Part shown: positions 47,101 through 58,410 of the stretch, one piece after another | How the letters are laid out: each line of letters starts with the position of its first letter | Position numbering within the stretch: the first letter of the stretch is position 1 | NCBI RefSeq assembly: GCF_000002985.6 | Contig: NC_003284.9 | Location: 14,384,001 to 14,448,000, forward strand | From: Caenorhabditis elegans | Lineage: Eukaryota; Nematoda; Chromadorea; Rhabditida; Rhabditidae | Length of the DNA: 64,000 bases | Direction: 5' to 3' | The notes under the pieces: generated by a model | Told to the model about the DNA's origin: nothing | Seen by the model: the letters and a program-made list of their open reading frames with translations, nothing else | Databases searched by the model: none | Translations under genes and position numbers: made by a program

Positions 47101-48006
47101 AATTGATGTTTTAAGGCTACTGCAAATAAATAAAAAAAAACTGAAAACATCTACATTGTTATGTTAATTTACACTTTTATTTTCTTTAAAGTGGTTTATG
47201 AAACCAGAATTTAATTCTTTTTTGCATCTTTGAATCAACAATAATGGTTAACGAAGCATGCAAAAAATTATGAATAGATTAGTAGAACGTTATAAGTTAA
47301 ACAATAGAAAATGATTCTTTCAAAAGTCGTAAAAGTCTAGAAAATTACAGAACTCGACTTCCGATATAAACAAAAAGAATTATCAATTCAAACACGTCAT
47401 GAATCCCTTTTTTCAGCGGAATTTTATATAGATTGTGGTTCTACTAAATTTGAGGAATACTTCCATTCTAATATAACAATTGGAATAACAAAATACTTGC
47501 ATAATGATACAAAAAATCACTCTTTTAAATTTCTTTTAAATTTCGAAAAGCTTGACCTCTGTTTAGCCATTCGACTTTGCCAGCTGTTTTTTTTCATAAT
47601 TTATATTTTTATGTGCATACTACAAATTGCATTTGATAAAACAAATTGGAAATGTTGAAGGAGAAGGGTGCATAACTTGAGCACGCTGTTGATATAATAT
47701 AAATCTGTGTGCTTCTCATGAGTATTTCCATAGCAGCGAGTTCAAAACCTTATAATTATAATAAAATGGATTTTTCTTTTCAGTCTTCGACTTTGTTTCC
47801 AGAAATATCATCTCTTGCGGGTTTATATGTTCGGCAACACAAACTTTGTGATAGTTCCAATATTTAAAATAAATTCATAAGAAATAAAAAAAAATATTGG
47901 AAAAATAGTCTCTCAACATTAGATAATAAAACAAAGTCAGGATAAAAGTGGGAACAAAGGAGGAAGAAGGAATTAATTCTCGATATTGCTAGGATGAAGA
48001 AGCCAT
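44106..48006. other. Non-coding stretch of about 3.9 kb
   Basis: AT-rich. Short open frames (for example 44866-45075, 45899-46299, 46587-46817) lack splice partners and protein-like motifs. The right part probably includes the 3' side of the micropeptide gene. No element is clearly visible. Confidence 0.45.
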
Positions 48007-48313
48007 TCAAGTTTTCTGGACACATCTGAAAATTAAAAAAAAATATTGTCTGCTCAAATACATCATAACGTCCTTGTTATCACAATTTCAAACCCTACAT
48101 AAATCCTGGTTATTTTCTTTATTCTTACTTTGAGCAAAATATGAGGGCTCATAATGCTCACACTTGAAATAACTCATTGCACCTGTGGTTGCACTACAAA
48201 GTACCGACTTACCTATACGCTACAAATGCCACGGACATCACAATAAGCAGAGCAATAAATATGACTGAACTTTGAGTCAAAATATCCAATGTTTGTTCTG
48301 CTGCCGGATCCAT
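48007..48313 (-). CDS. 39-aa single-TM micropeptide
   Basis: Two exons, 48313-48213 and 48025-48007, have good GTAAGT and TTTTCAG signals and a frame-keeping join. The peptide begins MDPAAEQTLDILTQSS and continues with a strongly hydrophobic segment (VIFIALLIVMSVAFVAYR), then the short tail CVQKT and a stop. It has an acidic, uncharged-to-negative N-terminus and a positive C-side, which predicts a type I or III single-pass topology. Such genes are below normal ORF cut-offs. An alternative third frame in the last exon (DVSRKLEWLLHPSNIEN) would need a different splice and is not phase-compatible. Function is unknown; regulation of a membrane pump or channel is one possibility among many. Upstream lies a compact promoter-like region with a CA repeat (about 48431-48447) and AGATAAG-like sites. 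Confidence 0.55.
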
Positions 48314-48430
48314 TTTTGGTAATATAACTAGCAAATACTATTGAACAAATTAAATTCAAGCGCTCAACAATGAAAGAAATTGTGTAATGTGTATGGATAA
48401 ATTTATGTCATGATGCTGGCACTTCAAGAT

Positions 48431-48447
48431 ACACACACACACACACA
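48431..48447. repeat. CA microsatellite
   Basis: An uninterrupted run of alternating A and C lies upstream of the micropeptide start codon. Confidence 0.8.
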
Positions 48448-48787
48448 ATGCGCAACCGGCTCCTGTCATGAGATGGACACGACAGGGAGGTGTGGGTAAA
48501 TACGACGGATAAGGTCAGCGGATTACATTTTGATAAGATATAAAATATCAAACGATCTCGGAAGTCGATTTGGATGAAATATGATATTATTTACAGGCGA
48601 AAATCAGTAGGATTCATTTTCAGTCTAACACTTTTTTTTTAATGACAAATCAAGATGCCGCGAAACAATTAGAATATATAAACAGGTGATTGCTGAAATC
48701 TAGAGCTTCTACCTTGATAGCTCTTAAGTGACTAATTTATTTCAAAAAGTTGAAAAAACTAGTTCTTTGGTACAAGTTTCTTAATTT

Positions 48788-49006
48788 GTGCTAACAGAAA
48801 ATTATGTATTTATGTACCTCAGTAGGTTGAAATAATAGACACATCACAGCATATGCAGTGATCTGAAAAATATGGTAAAAGTAATAACACCTGATAAATC
48901 TAGTTTCAGGCCGCTTTCCTAAGCAGAAGTACAAGCAGAAGAGTACAGAGTACAAAAGAGCAAACCCATACAAAAACTCAATTTTGATAATAAGCTGTTC
49001 TTCAGA
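48788..49006 (-). pseudogene. Possible fragment of a membrane-protein gene
   Basis: A minus-strand frame without an ATG reads IIKIEFLYGFALLYSVLFCL then YFCLGKRPETRF and YYFYHIFQITAYAVMCLLFQ. It suggests two membrane segments joined by a charged loop, and it ends at a TAG. No upstream exon was found. It may be a broken relative of the nearby multi-TM genes or a chance frame. Confidence 0.25.
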
Positions 49007-49091
49007 AGTTATCAAAAATGTTCATATTAGACAAAAGGCTTAAACAAAGACCTTTCTTTTACCTGGTTCTTTGAAACGCTACGTAACTTAA

Positions 49092-49519
49092 AGGTGGAGT
49101 AGCGCCAGTGGGGATTTTGTCTAAATGCACTCATAATGATCCAAAACAACCGAATATCTTGATAAACCACTCCAAAAAATTTTAGATTTTTCATAATTTC
49201 CGGTCAAAGTTTTGGCGAATTGCCAAAATTTCGAAAAATACGAGCTTTTGAGGAAATCCAAATCAATGTCGCATGTTCCGACCCCTACAATGTTTTAATA
49301 CAAGTAATCAAAACAAAATTAAAACAAAAAAAATGTCGAAAAATTTTTGTTTATGGTCGACTTCCAAAATTATGAGTGGCAAAAACTGAGTAATTGTCAC
49401 TTTTTGACAGTAAATAAAAAATTTTCAAAAATTTTTTGAAACGTTTTATTGTGATATTTGTCATTTTGGGACCAAAGGTGTGGTTTTAAAACAATTTCCC
49501 CACTGGCGCTACTCCACCT
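49092..49519. mobile_element. Palindromic MITE, copy 2
   Basis: The ends AGGTGGAGTAGCGCCAGTGG and CCACTGGCGCTACTCCACCT are perfect inverted repeats. It is the same family as 8178-8604 and similar in length (428 against 427 bp). Flanking TTAA on the left (CTTAAAGGTGG) suggests a TTAA-like target. The better-preserved ends suggest it is the younger copy. Confidence 0.88.
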
Positions 49520-50001
49520 AAGTCTTTATAATTTGAACAAATTTCATATATTTTAGCACGCTTGTCATTTATCCACTAAAACTTAAACTTAAACACAAAC
49601 CATAGCACTGATTTTTTTATATATATGATTCATTTCTGAGAGTATGTGGGAATTTTCGAAAAACGGGTAATGACATTTTCATTTTTGATTTTTTTCCACA
49701 AAATGTGTGAAAACAAAAGAAAATCTCACCCACTAGATTGCACTTATTTTTAATAAATTTAGATTTGCAGGAAGTACGAGAGTACATTTCCGGGTCTTTA
49801 TACTTTTTTCTTTTTGATTTTCATTTACCATAATTCAAGAAAATGCCCGATTTTTTTCATTTTTCGGGAGGTTTATTATCTTAGTGCGGTAATTTTCTTT
49901 TGTCGGCTCTCGGGGCTTAGTCATTTTCCACGTTTGCACGAGAAAATAGAAAATGCAATCTCATAAATAGTACTGCCAAATTCATCAATCCTTTTTTCTA
50001 G

Positions 50002-51363
50002 CATTTGGCCCGGCTATTGAAGATTAAGAAAAGTGTACAGCTACAACAATTTGTAATAAAATATATTAAGTACAATGCTTCAGAATTCAAATTGTATCAC
50101 CGTTTTTTTGTAAATGCAGTGTTAGAACTGCCTCGTTTTCAATATTTTCAGCAAAATTTTTGTTTTTTTCTGAGCTCTAGATACTTGAAAAATTTTTAAT
50201 TTTAGAAATTCATGGAGCAAATTTTCACTCAAGATCACAGGAAAGTCCGAATGTATCAGTTGCTCCGCAAAGCTTGTGAAAAATCGAAACAAAAAAAGGC
50301 AATGAGAAAAAAGAAAACCTATTGGGACAAACATCCGGATTTGAAATTATTGAAAAGCTTTGGAACACGGGTGAGCGAGTTTTAATAAAAAGGTGTTTTG
50401 AAAAAGTCATCAAAAGTTAACCCTAAAAGAAAAAAAACAATGTTCCACAAATAAACCTACTTCAAATAAAAAGCGAAACCCTGCCGTCCTCATGCCGGCA
50501 GGGTTTCGCCTTCGCTGCTGTTCCACAGCTTGGCTTGTGTTCATGAAGCGGCCGACACTTTTAAGGTTCCGCTATACATGCGGCGTAGGTCGGCTGCGGC
50601 GCCTTACCGGTGCCTCCGTCTGCCACGCTTTACCCATTTTCAGAGACTTACCTCGTTCATGTTCTTCTCATACATGTTTCTTTTTGCATCGGCGGAGTAC
50701 ACAAACATTCTTCAATTTGTGAGTGTGTATTGTGGGTGTTTCCAAATATTACAGATTTACAGGGCTACAGCATCATTATTGCACAAGTGATTCTAGGATG
50801 GTTTATTATTATGAGCGCATATTGCTTTGACTATGGAATAAGAAACTGCTAATTGGGACTTGTCATTCCATTCATGTCGATTGTGGTCAGTGAATTTACG
50901 GCAGAACAAAATATAATGTGGCTAGTAAAAGAAAACGGTATAATTAATCAATATTTGAGCTTTAAAAATTAAGTGATTTTATACACTTGGCATATTTTTT
51001 CAGATGGGTGCTTTATCTTGTTTTGTCTGTCTGTTTGTTCCCGTTCTAATGGTCATACTGAATATTGCACCGACCGAATATTTCCTTATTGGTGAGCAAA
51101 GATCTGCTCCAAAAACCCAACGGGCTGCACACATTCAATAATGTTTTGTAATTACAGCTTTCACTATCTACATCTTCGGAGTGACGGCAACGGTGACATT
51201 TGTTTTAGCAAAAGCGACCGACTTGGTGTGGCAGGGATTCTACATGCTTGTCGATTTATGTACTGATGATGGAATCATCAAGAAGTTAGTGACCACTGTG
51301 GAAATGGAAAACAGTGAAGAAGAAAAGAAAAACCAGAGACCAAAGGGTGTTTGGTATTTGTAG
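50002..51363 (+). pseudogene. Multi-TM protein gene with one in-frame stop
   Basis: Exons 50002-50052, 50206-50370, 50644-50718, 50763-50924, 51004-51091 and 51158-51363 join in a single frame with good splice sites. They start in mid-protein (no ATG exon found). The first part is a basic cytosolic segment (KFMEQIFTQDHRKVRMYQLL, KQKKAMRKKKTYWDKHP). It is followed by hydrophobic segments (FMFFSYMFLFASAEYTN, YSIIIAQVILGWFIIMSAYC, LSCFVCLFVPVLMVILNI, YIFGVTATVTFVL). The acidic/basic tail ends in RPKGVWYL. A TAA at 50850-50852 interrupts the fourth exon in an otherwise open frame (…IRNC stop LGLVIPFMSI…). This looks like a recently disabled gene, a sequencing difference, or a strain-specific null. 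I do not recognise the family. The layout, with a cytosolic loop between TM segments, could fit a receptor or channel. Confidence 0.6.
50473..50509. repeat. Perfect 14-bp GC-rich hairpin
   Basis: GCGAAACCCTGCCG, a 9-base loop, then CGGCAGGGTTTCGC. It begins a roughly 160-bp GC-rich island (to about 50632) that fills most of the intron before the 50644 exon. It is probably the end of a small inserted element. Confidence 0.85.
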
Positions 51364-52489
51364 TCTGAAAAAGAGATTGACGTTCATCACGAAGACGGAT
51401 AATTTATGTTTACGGAATTTTTTAATACTGATGAAATAAATATATGGTACGGTGCGAGAAATAATTTTTGAAATTTCCTTTTCCCCAAAACCTGATACTT
51501 TGAAGTTCGTTTGGTTCAAGTTGACAAGCAACTGCCGACAAGTTTTCTTCATTTTTAACTGTCAGTGTGGGCGATGGACAACCGAAAAGTTGGCAAAAAT
51601 TGTGATTTTAGTCGAAAATTAGCCTTTTTTCCAGGACTTTGAATCGCCATAACTTTTTTTCCGAGGAATTTTCAAAACGTCTTGTCACGAAATTCGGTAG
51701 TTTTGGATCATTTTGGGTGTAAAAAAAGCACAGTCTCAGATTTCGGTACTCCACCTTTAATTTTTTCTTCCATTAGCTCGAAAGCTATTTTCACCTGCCC
51801 GTTATATGTATTCGAACAAATATCTTCTGCGCAAGCAAAGGTTCGCTGACGCACTTCTCGTGTTGCGGGCGCATTTCTCGACGCCGGCGCGAAATAGTTA
51901 ACTGGGAAAAACCAGTTTCTTAATTTTTGGCTTTTTTGATTTCTTTTTACTGATTTGTATTGTCTGCGGCGCTAAGACAATCGTTTTCATTTGAAGGTTG
52001 CCGGTTTCGTGTTCACTTGATCCGGTTTTCTTTGGTTCTTGACTTTAGGATGTATTAAGTTTTTGTTTTTTTTTCAAAAGAATTATAAAAATGAAAAAAA
52101 AAATTCGTCAGAAAAAAAATAAAAAATGGAAAAACGGTAAAACTCATTTATCGCCTTAAAAAATTTTTCTCGCAAAATAGCGTATTGTTTGTTACAAGTC
52201 GATATATACCTTTCCTGGCACTCCATGAACGGGAAACGGTTTATGGTCTCTGTCTGCGTCTCTTCTGCCTCTCTCTATGTATTTCATATGTCGGTCTTTT
52301 TTCTGGTTGCGACGACACTTTGCTCTTTTGTTTTTTTGCATAACTCTTACTGTTTCCTCTTTTTTCTATCAAATCATTGTTTGTTTTTTGACTTAATTAA
52401 TGCATTTCTTGTTTGTTTCTCTTTTTTTTTTTGAAATATTTAATATAATATCTCATTTGAAAACTTTGATTATTTAGCTTCTACGTTGG
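51364..52489. other. Non-coding with a solo MITE end
   Basis: Begins with the 3' side of the multi-TM pseudogene, then the MITE remnant and T-rich sequence. No exon is seen. Confidence 0.45.
51736..51758. repeat. Solo end of a palindromic MITE
   Basis: CTCAGATTTCGGTACTCCACCT followed by TTAA is the right end of the family at 19511-19777. No matching left end was found in the preceding few hundred bases, so it is truncated. Confidence 0.6.
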
Positions 52490-53137
52490 TAAAGGGGGCC
52501 TGGGCAGGCTTTTGTTTTTCCAGTATTCGAAGTCATCAGCTTCAACAGCACCTTTTCGAGGGTTTTGAGTAAGTTAAATTGTGTGATTATTTCTAATCTT
52601 TATTCTGCAATTTTTAGTGGTTACAGCGCCTGGCAGCAAAACTTCAAAAGGAACAACCCACGACGTTCAGTTAGGAAAGCTCGGACTTAATTGCCCAAGA
52701 GGTAGAAGCGGTGAATAAAAAATCAACTTCCCGTGGAACCGCTTCAAAAAATGGCGCCAGCCGCACTCTACAACGAGCTGCAGCCATTGCTGACCTACGA
52801 GCAAGAAGTGCCCAAAAATGTGTCTATCATCACCGGGCCAAAAGGGATCCTCTGACCGGGAAGAAGCATTTGCCATGTTGCTCCGCCAAACCGGGTACTT
52901 CAACGAAAGTATGTCTGGTTGAGGAGCGCCACGTGTTTTCCCAGTCGTGAGCGGACACCCTGTGGGAGATTGTTGTTGGTCTACAATTGTTGGATTTAAT
53001 GACACAAGATGAAGGTAAAATAAAAATCTAAATTTTCTGACATAATTGTATGTTTACAGCCGAGTCGGTGCAAAGAAAGGGCAAAGTGCTGCTCGACACT
53101 TTTGTCGGAGGTTGTGTGGCGGACAAAAAACAAGGTA
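52490..53137 (+). pseudogene. Decayed coding region of unknown family
   Basis: The region is GC-richer than its surroundings and reads in one frame from a spliced first piece (LLFFQYSKSSASTAPFRGF) through WLQRLAAKLQKEQPTTF, a TAG, DLIAQEVEAVNKKSTSRG and ASRTLQRAAAIADLRARSAQ. It then continues to a TGA and on to LWEIVVGLQLLDLMTQDE, then an intron and VQRKGKVLLDTFVGG. Splice signals (GTAAGT/TTTTTAG and GTAAAA/TTTACAG) still flank the pieces. An alternate frame in the middle also looks protein-like (EEAFAMLLRQTGYFNE), suggesting a frameshift. Two stops plus a probable shift make it a pseudogene. I do not know the family. Confidence 0.4.
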
Positions 53138-53872
53138 ACAAGGTAACAAGGTAAGGCAAGCGTCAGTCTATGTTTTAGAAACATTTTCTAATAAAGATAG
53201 AATGTTTTTTGGAACCCTAAAATAATTGATGAAATGAACATATTTAGCAAAATTTCTCAGAAATTTATTTCAGTTTTCAATTTCCAAACACGAAAAAAGG
53301 CAATTCTCTCAAAAACAACAAAACCAAACACTCTTTTTCCCCCGATAAAATACGAACAAAACAAAATAAAACTTCTCGAGTTTGATACATTTTCTTAGAA
53401 AATAATTTATTTTGAGCAATGTCATTTTTTTTTTTTAATTCAGCTCTCGCTCCTACAAACGTTTATAAACTTTCTGTAAAGTCCGCATGCAACATTTAAT
53501 TATCAAATCTATTTTACACTACAGTTTTTCGAGGTTCTAAACCTATCAAAAAAATATGAGTTGTTTTAGGCTCTCCGACTCGTCCATCACAATGCGATCG
53601 ACACGGCAGTGCTCTTCTCGGAGGAATTCAGCCTTAAATATATGTTCAATTATTGAATCATAAGTATATGTTTTAATTGTAAGAAAATTTTATCAATGCG
53701 TTTATGATGTTTATTTTTTGTATTTTTGGTTGTTTATAATTTTTTGAAAAGTATTTAATAAATATTGTTAGAATACAATTGGTTGGACTTTCATTAATTA
53801 GTATAGCCTGATATCTTTAGTGTTGTCCGCAAAGTCCGCAAAAAACACGTTGACAGTTTTTAAAAATGACAT
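53138..53872. other. Non-coding spacer
   Basis: Starts with three repeats of a donor-like AAGGTAAC sequence (53130-53155), then AT-rich DNA with no exon. Confidence 0.45.
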
Positions 53873-53944
53873 GGGCCGAACCGGGGATTGAACCCGGGAC
53901 CTCTCGCACCCAAAGCGAGAATCATACCACTAGACCATTCGGCC
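53873..53944 (-). tRNA. tRNA-Pro (UGG)
   Basis: 72 nt on the minus strand. The acceptor stem GGCCGAA pairs with TTCGGCC, and the D-arm is TGGTCTAGTGGTATGA. The anticodon stem TCTCGC/GCGAGA carries the loop TTTGGGT (anticodon TGG), and the T-arm is CCGGGTTCAATCCCCGG. The B box GGTTCAATCC is intact. A T run follows the 3' end. It has no intron. The sequence is the same as the plus-strand copy 157 bp away. Confidence 0.97.
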
Positions 53945-54101
53945 ATGTTTTTGAACAGTATCACGAAATTTCTCGTTCATATCAAATTTCCATTTGTGAC
54001 TATCTTTTGCTTCTTTTCCATGTTTGCCGCTGAACATTATCTTTGACAGAAACAGGCTGACTGGTGGAATCGTTCCCTGATCTGGGTAGGTATGTTTGCA
54101 T

Positions 54102-54173
54102 GGCCGAATGGTCTAGTGGTATGATTCTCGCTTTGGGTGCGAGAGGTCCCGGGTTCAATCCCCGGTTCGGCCC
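54102..54173 (+). tRNA. tRNA-Pro (UGG)
   Basis: 72 nt, sequence identical to the minus-strand copy, with the same UGG anticodon. A TTTT terminator follows within 10 bases. The two genes are divergently transcribed, with their 5' ends facing each other across 157 bp. Confidence 0.97.
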
Positions 54174-54450
54174 ATTCTTTTGTATGTTACAATTGGGGTT
54201 TTTGGTTTTGAACGAGCCGAGTTTCATTAGTTCCGTCAACAGGGTAGTTATTTCATTTCTGCAATGTTCTTCTTTTTACCAGTAAACACGGCATTTTTCC
54301 TAGAAGGAAGTTTTCTCTAACAGACAAAAATATCAGTCACAGTCACTGGATTTAGTGCACAACTTTTAGATTGAAATTTCATTTTTTATAACTTTCAACA
54401 TATTATTCAAAACGAAGTGGTTCCACTCAACACAGATTATAATTATTATG

Positions 54451-56860
54451 TATATGCAACAATAGATTCAGTTCCAGACAAGTTTCCAAAAGCAAGAACC
54501 AATTGCCTGAGCTCTTCTTTGTGAGATCAAAGTCATGTGCGTTGCATTCACCGTTGATAATGTGGATTAGGTGATTTCGCTCTTCACAACACATTTGAAC
54601 ACTTGAATGCTTTTATCAACTATTTTGGAACGGATTACATTATGCATGGGAGAACATCTGGTGTACTTTGTAATCCAACGTCTCTTATACAAAACATGTC
54701 ATTTGAAAAGATAAGCTCCTTCTCACTTTAGACAGCTTAAATTTTTTTCAGAATGTGCAACAATAGGATATGGTCCAGACAAGTTTATCTGTTCCATCAT
54801 TACAAATAAATGGTTCTCTAAGCCCTGTTTGTGAGTTTACAAGTGATAGTGTATTATCTAGGATTGGGTACGGTATAGAGTCGTATTGACCGGTGCAAGG
54901 GCCGTCAGAGAAAAGTTTTTTTTTTCAGAAAAAAGCAAAAAAAAAACCGTGCAAGCAATAAGAAATGGATTCTAAAAGTATGTTTTTTTCAGAGTAATAT
55001 ATACATTACTTCAAAGTTCCCAGTTTACCTGAATACCTTGAAAGTGCATACTTTTTGAGAGAAGAGTTGTCATGCGGAATACGCTTCAACTTTTTATAAA
55101 GAAAAATCTCAAAAGTGAACTGCCGACGGGATTGGGCAACTTCGTTCTCTAATGAACGAAATATCAGTTTTAAAAAGTAATGTTGACCGTCATCATTTTA
55201 TCTCAAACTTCCTACACTTTCCTATGCTAATGTTCAATATACAATCAGAAAAAGCTTAGATAAAAAGGACAAATTTCTTATCTAAAACTGTTATCAAACA
55301 TCATGAAGCTCAATGGGATATCATGTCATTCTTAGCGCCTAATTTTTTTAAAGTGCATTCCGATCCTCTCCCCGATTATTATCAATCAGCTTTTATCAAG
55401 TTCAGTTTTTTGGCCTCTAATGGCGCGTTTCAAATGGAATATGTAGTTGACATTCAGATTGGCCATACTGGAAACGGGAAGTCGAAATTATAGCGGAAAC
55501 TAATTCCAGCGACAAAAGGGATGTTCGAATACTCAACAGTGGAGTTTTTATTTGGATATAGATACAGAATGCGGAAAAATGCATACAATAGCAGATTGTT
55601 TGAAATGGGTGTTTTTACAGTCATTTGTCATGTATATAAACATATTTGGTGGAAAATACATAAATACATAGTACATAAAAGATCATAAAGCACACTCAAC
55701 AATGATTCGATTTACATGGAAAGTAAATCAACATAGTCTTGATCATTCAAATAAATCTTATAACACTCTAACAAAAGCTTTTTAATTTGGTCCCGTGAAA
55801 AATTTCAGCTGCGTACATGCATTTTGACCTGGAAAAAATTGGTCAGAAATAGTTTTTAATCCCTTGTAAAGCGAGTGGTTGAAAAATAATTTTTTAGGTC
55901 TTTCTTTTCATGCCACCCTGTATCGACCTCCCTGCATCGACCACCCTATGTTTTCTACTATTTTTGTATTTCGTAATGCTCTCAACAAATGGCTTTGAAA
56001 AAATCTGCAAAACTACTTAATTTTTCTCGAACTTTGCAATTTTCAATAAAAAAAAAACCAACTCTGTTTCGGTCAAATGGTTTCAATTTTAATCCGAGCA
56101 TTTCCTGAGCAATTTCCGAATTAAATTTCATTACATTTCAAACAGATAGATTGTTTTAGTTTCCTGTTTCCGGAGTTCATTTAAATGTCAAACACAAAGT
56201 TCGCTTGACACTTTACGTCAGATACCAGAAAACCAAACGCGATCAAGAATTATTGATAATCAGAAGAAAGAGGATGAGAATGCACTTTAGAAAATGGTTT
56301 GATTTTGAGAACACAAAAACATCTAAATGTGCTTTATGATATTTGATAGCAGATTCGAGAAAAAAACACTGATTTTATTGCTTGAAATTTTCTGCTTTAT
56401 CAAGAGAAAGTCAGATGTGAACTTTAGATTCATTTGTTTAGAAATTTATCAGCGTCAAAAAAAAATTCCATTCCGGGTGGCAGCATTTTGTTTTTGAAAG
56501 TTATGATTTTTCAAAGTACCTAGACTCAACTGGCAGCATATACCGTACATATTCATTTGTTCCATAGTCTGAACAATAGTTATAATATGTATCAAGTGAT
56601 AAAAAATGACTCATTTCAAACTGCGCGTTGATTTACAAATTACATCTGACGTTTTTTAGTGCGTAATGTAATCCGTTCCGAAACAGTTGATAAAATTATT
56701 CAAGTGTTCAAATGGAGAGCGAAATCAGCTAATCCGCATTATCAACGGTGAATGCAACGCACATGACTTTGATCTCACAAAAAAGAACTCCGATGATTTG
56801 CTCTTTGTAAAGCTTGTATAGCGAAACTTGTCTGGAACATATTCTATTGTTGTGTTGTAT
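54451..56860. mobile_element. Long inverted-repeat element, about 2.4 kb
   Basis: The left arm 54451-54646 is the inverse of 56661-56860. The arms share, for example, GTGAGATCAAAGTCATGTGC, GTTGCATTCACCGTTGATAA and GGAACGGATTACATTA. A third partial copy of the arm tip (GCAACAATAG...GGTCCAGACAAGTTT) lies in direct orientation at 54756-54790. The 2-kb interior has no long open frame. It is a foldback-type, non-autonomous element or the remains of a larger transposon. Confidence 0.75.
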
Positions 56861-56912
56861 ACATAAAGTTTTGATATACATATATGTGTTGACTACAGTT
56901 ATTTTGTATATA

Positions 56913-57827
56913 CAGGGTGGTCCATAATTATGGTGACAACTTCTCGCGCCTTTAAAAATTGATTGAACTTTCTAAACATAGTTAAACCACACAGGTTTTA
57001 TTCACAATTTTCTAGCAAACAAAAAATGATATTAAACTTTGAAAATATTTGCTTGTGCGACTGAGCAGAACCCCTGAAACAAAGAAAATAATTTGTCGTT
57101 GGCACGCTACTAGCCGATATTTTGCTTTCTCAGGTCCTTTCTAGCTTCTCCTGCAGATAAGAGAAGTTTTATTACACATTTCAAGATGTTTAAACTTGGA
57201 GAAATCGTTTTGTAGTACAATTTATATAGTTGCGAATCTCGCGCCTCTGTAGTGGACGATTAAAGGAAGTTAAAGTATGAACGTTGAAACGTCAGACGTT
57301 CGACTCGTCATGGCATTCATAAGAAAAAAAGTTGTTTTGAAAATAATTGCATCCTACTCTACTAATATTTTTCTCGCTTACTGTAAAAAATTGTGACATT
57401 ATCGTACCAGGGAACAGAGATATGGCCAAATCTGTACTCACTTTTCAGACTTAAAAAAAATAGTGAAAAAAGGGCTGTGGATAATTCCAAACATTCATTT
57501 GACAGAAGCTGGAAATGAATGTAACACACACCGCAGCTGTTGAATCTTATCGAAATATATTTTCTGTTCTAAAAATAGTCGACTAACTGTGAAATAAACC
57601 CGTTTCAAAACTCCCACGATCAAAAATATGCTGCGTGCCAAAAGGGTGTAAGCACGAAAGGATGCGTTACTTTGAAGGCGCTACTACAACTCCGTTGTTT
57701 GACAATTGAAAAAGTTATTTATGTTAAATAGAAGGAAAATATTTGTTCTATTGCATCAATACAAGACTGTTGAATTTTAACCCGCGACTGAGCACGACAC
57801 TTGTCACCATAATTATGGACCACCCTG
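56913..57827. mobile_element. Tc1/mariner-like non-autonomous element, 915 bp
   Basis: The perfect 27-bp terminal inverted repeats begin CAGGGTGGTCCATAATTATG, and the element is flanked on both sides by TA, the target of Tc1/mariner transposases. The interior has no transposase frame. Perfect ends with intact TA suggest a fairly recent copy. Confidence 0.88.
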
Positions 57828-58082
57828 TATATATCATCATTTACTATATATAAAGCGCTTATTCCGTTTGTCCATAGTTTGTAGTCTATGTAGTCTTTGT
57901 AGTCTGTGAAGTTTGGCTTCTGGAGGGATAGTGAGTATGGGTTAGTGTAGGGATATTGTCGGGGTACTGTAGTGGTACAATAGTGGTACGCTAGGAGTAC
58001 TGTATGATTACGGTAGTTTCAGAAAAAATTAGTTTTCAGCTCCAGAAGTCGGGGCCGCGCTGGAGGTGCGGTCCACGGCTGG

Positions 58083-58101
58083 TATATATATATATATATA
58101 T
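58083..58101. repeat. TA microsatellite
   Basis: Uninterrupted alternating T and A. Confidence 0.8.
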
Positions 58102-58388
58102 GTTGAAAGCTTGTCTGAAAAAGAAGGAAAAATACAACCTAGCTAAGTATCAAAGCGTGACCGACCATAATTGTATTGCAAATCGATGCTAACTATGTCT
58201 AGATAGTACATTTCAAGAGTTATTAGTTGTTAAATGCCAGTTTTGTGCAAAATGAAAAAGGACTACTGCCGGTATTGACTTTTACTTAATAAAGTTTGAA
58301 ATTGAAAGTTTTGAAAGTTTTTCACTTTTGGCCTACGAATGAAAAATATTTGGTTTGATAGCCGAACTGTATCTTTAGTCAAAGTGTG

Positions 58389-58410
58389 ATATATATATAT
58401 ATATATATAT
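58389..58410. repeat. AT microsatellite inside a short palindrome
   Basis: Eleven AT units, with GTG on the left and CTCAC on the right forming an extended palindrome. Confidence 0.8.

Noticed and set aside
54064-54285. 73-codon plus frame overlapping the tRNA-Pro gene
   Set aside because: It reads straight through the tRNA and has no independent support; the minus frame at 54239-54000 is the same case.
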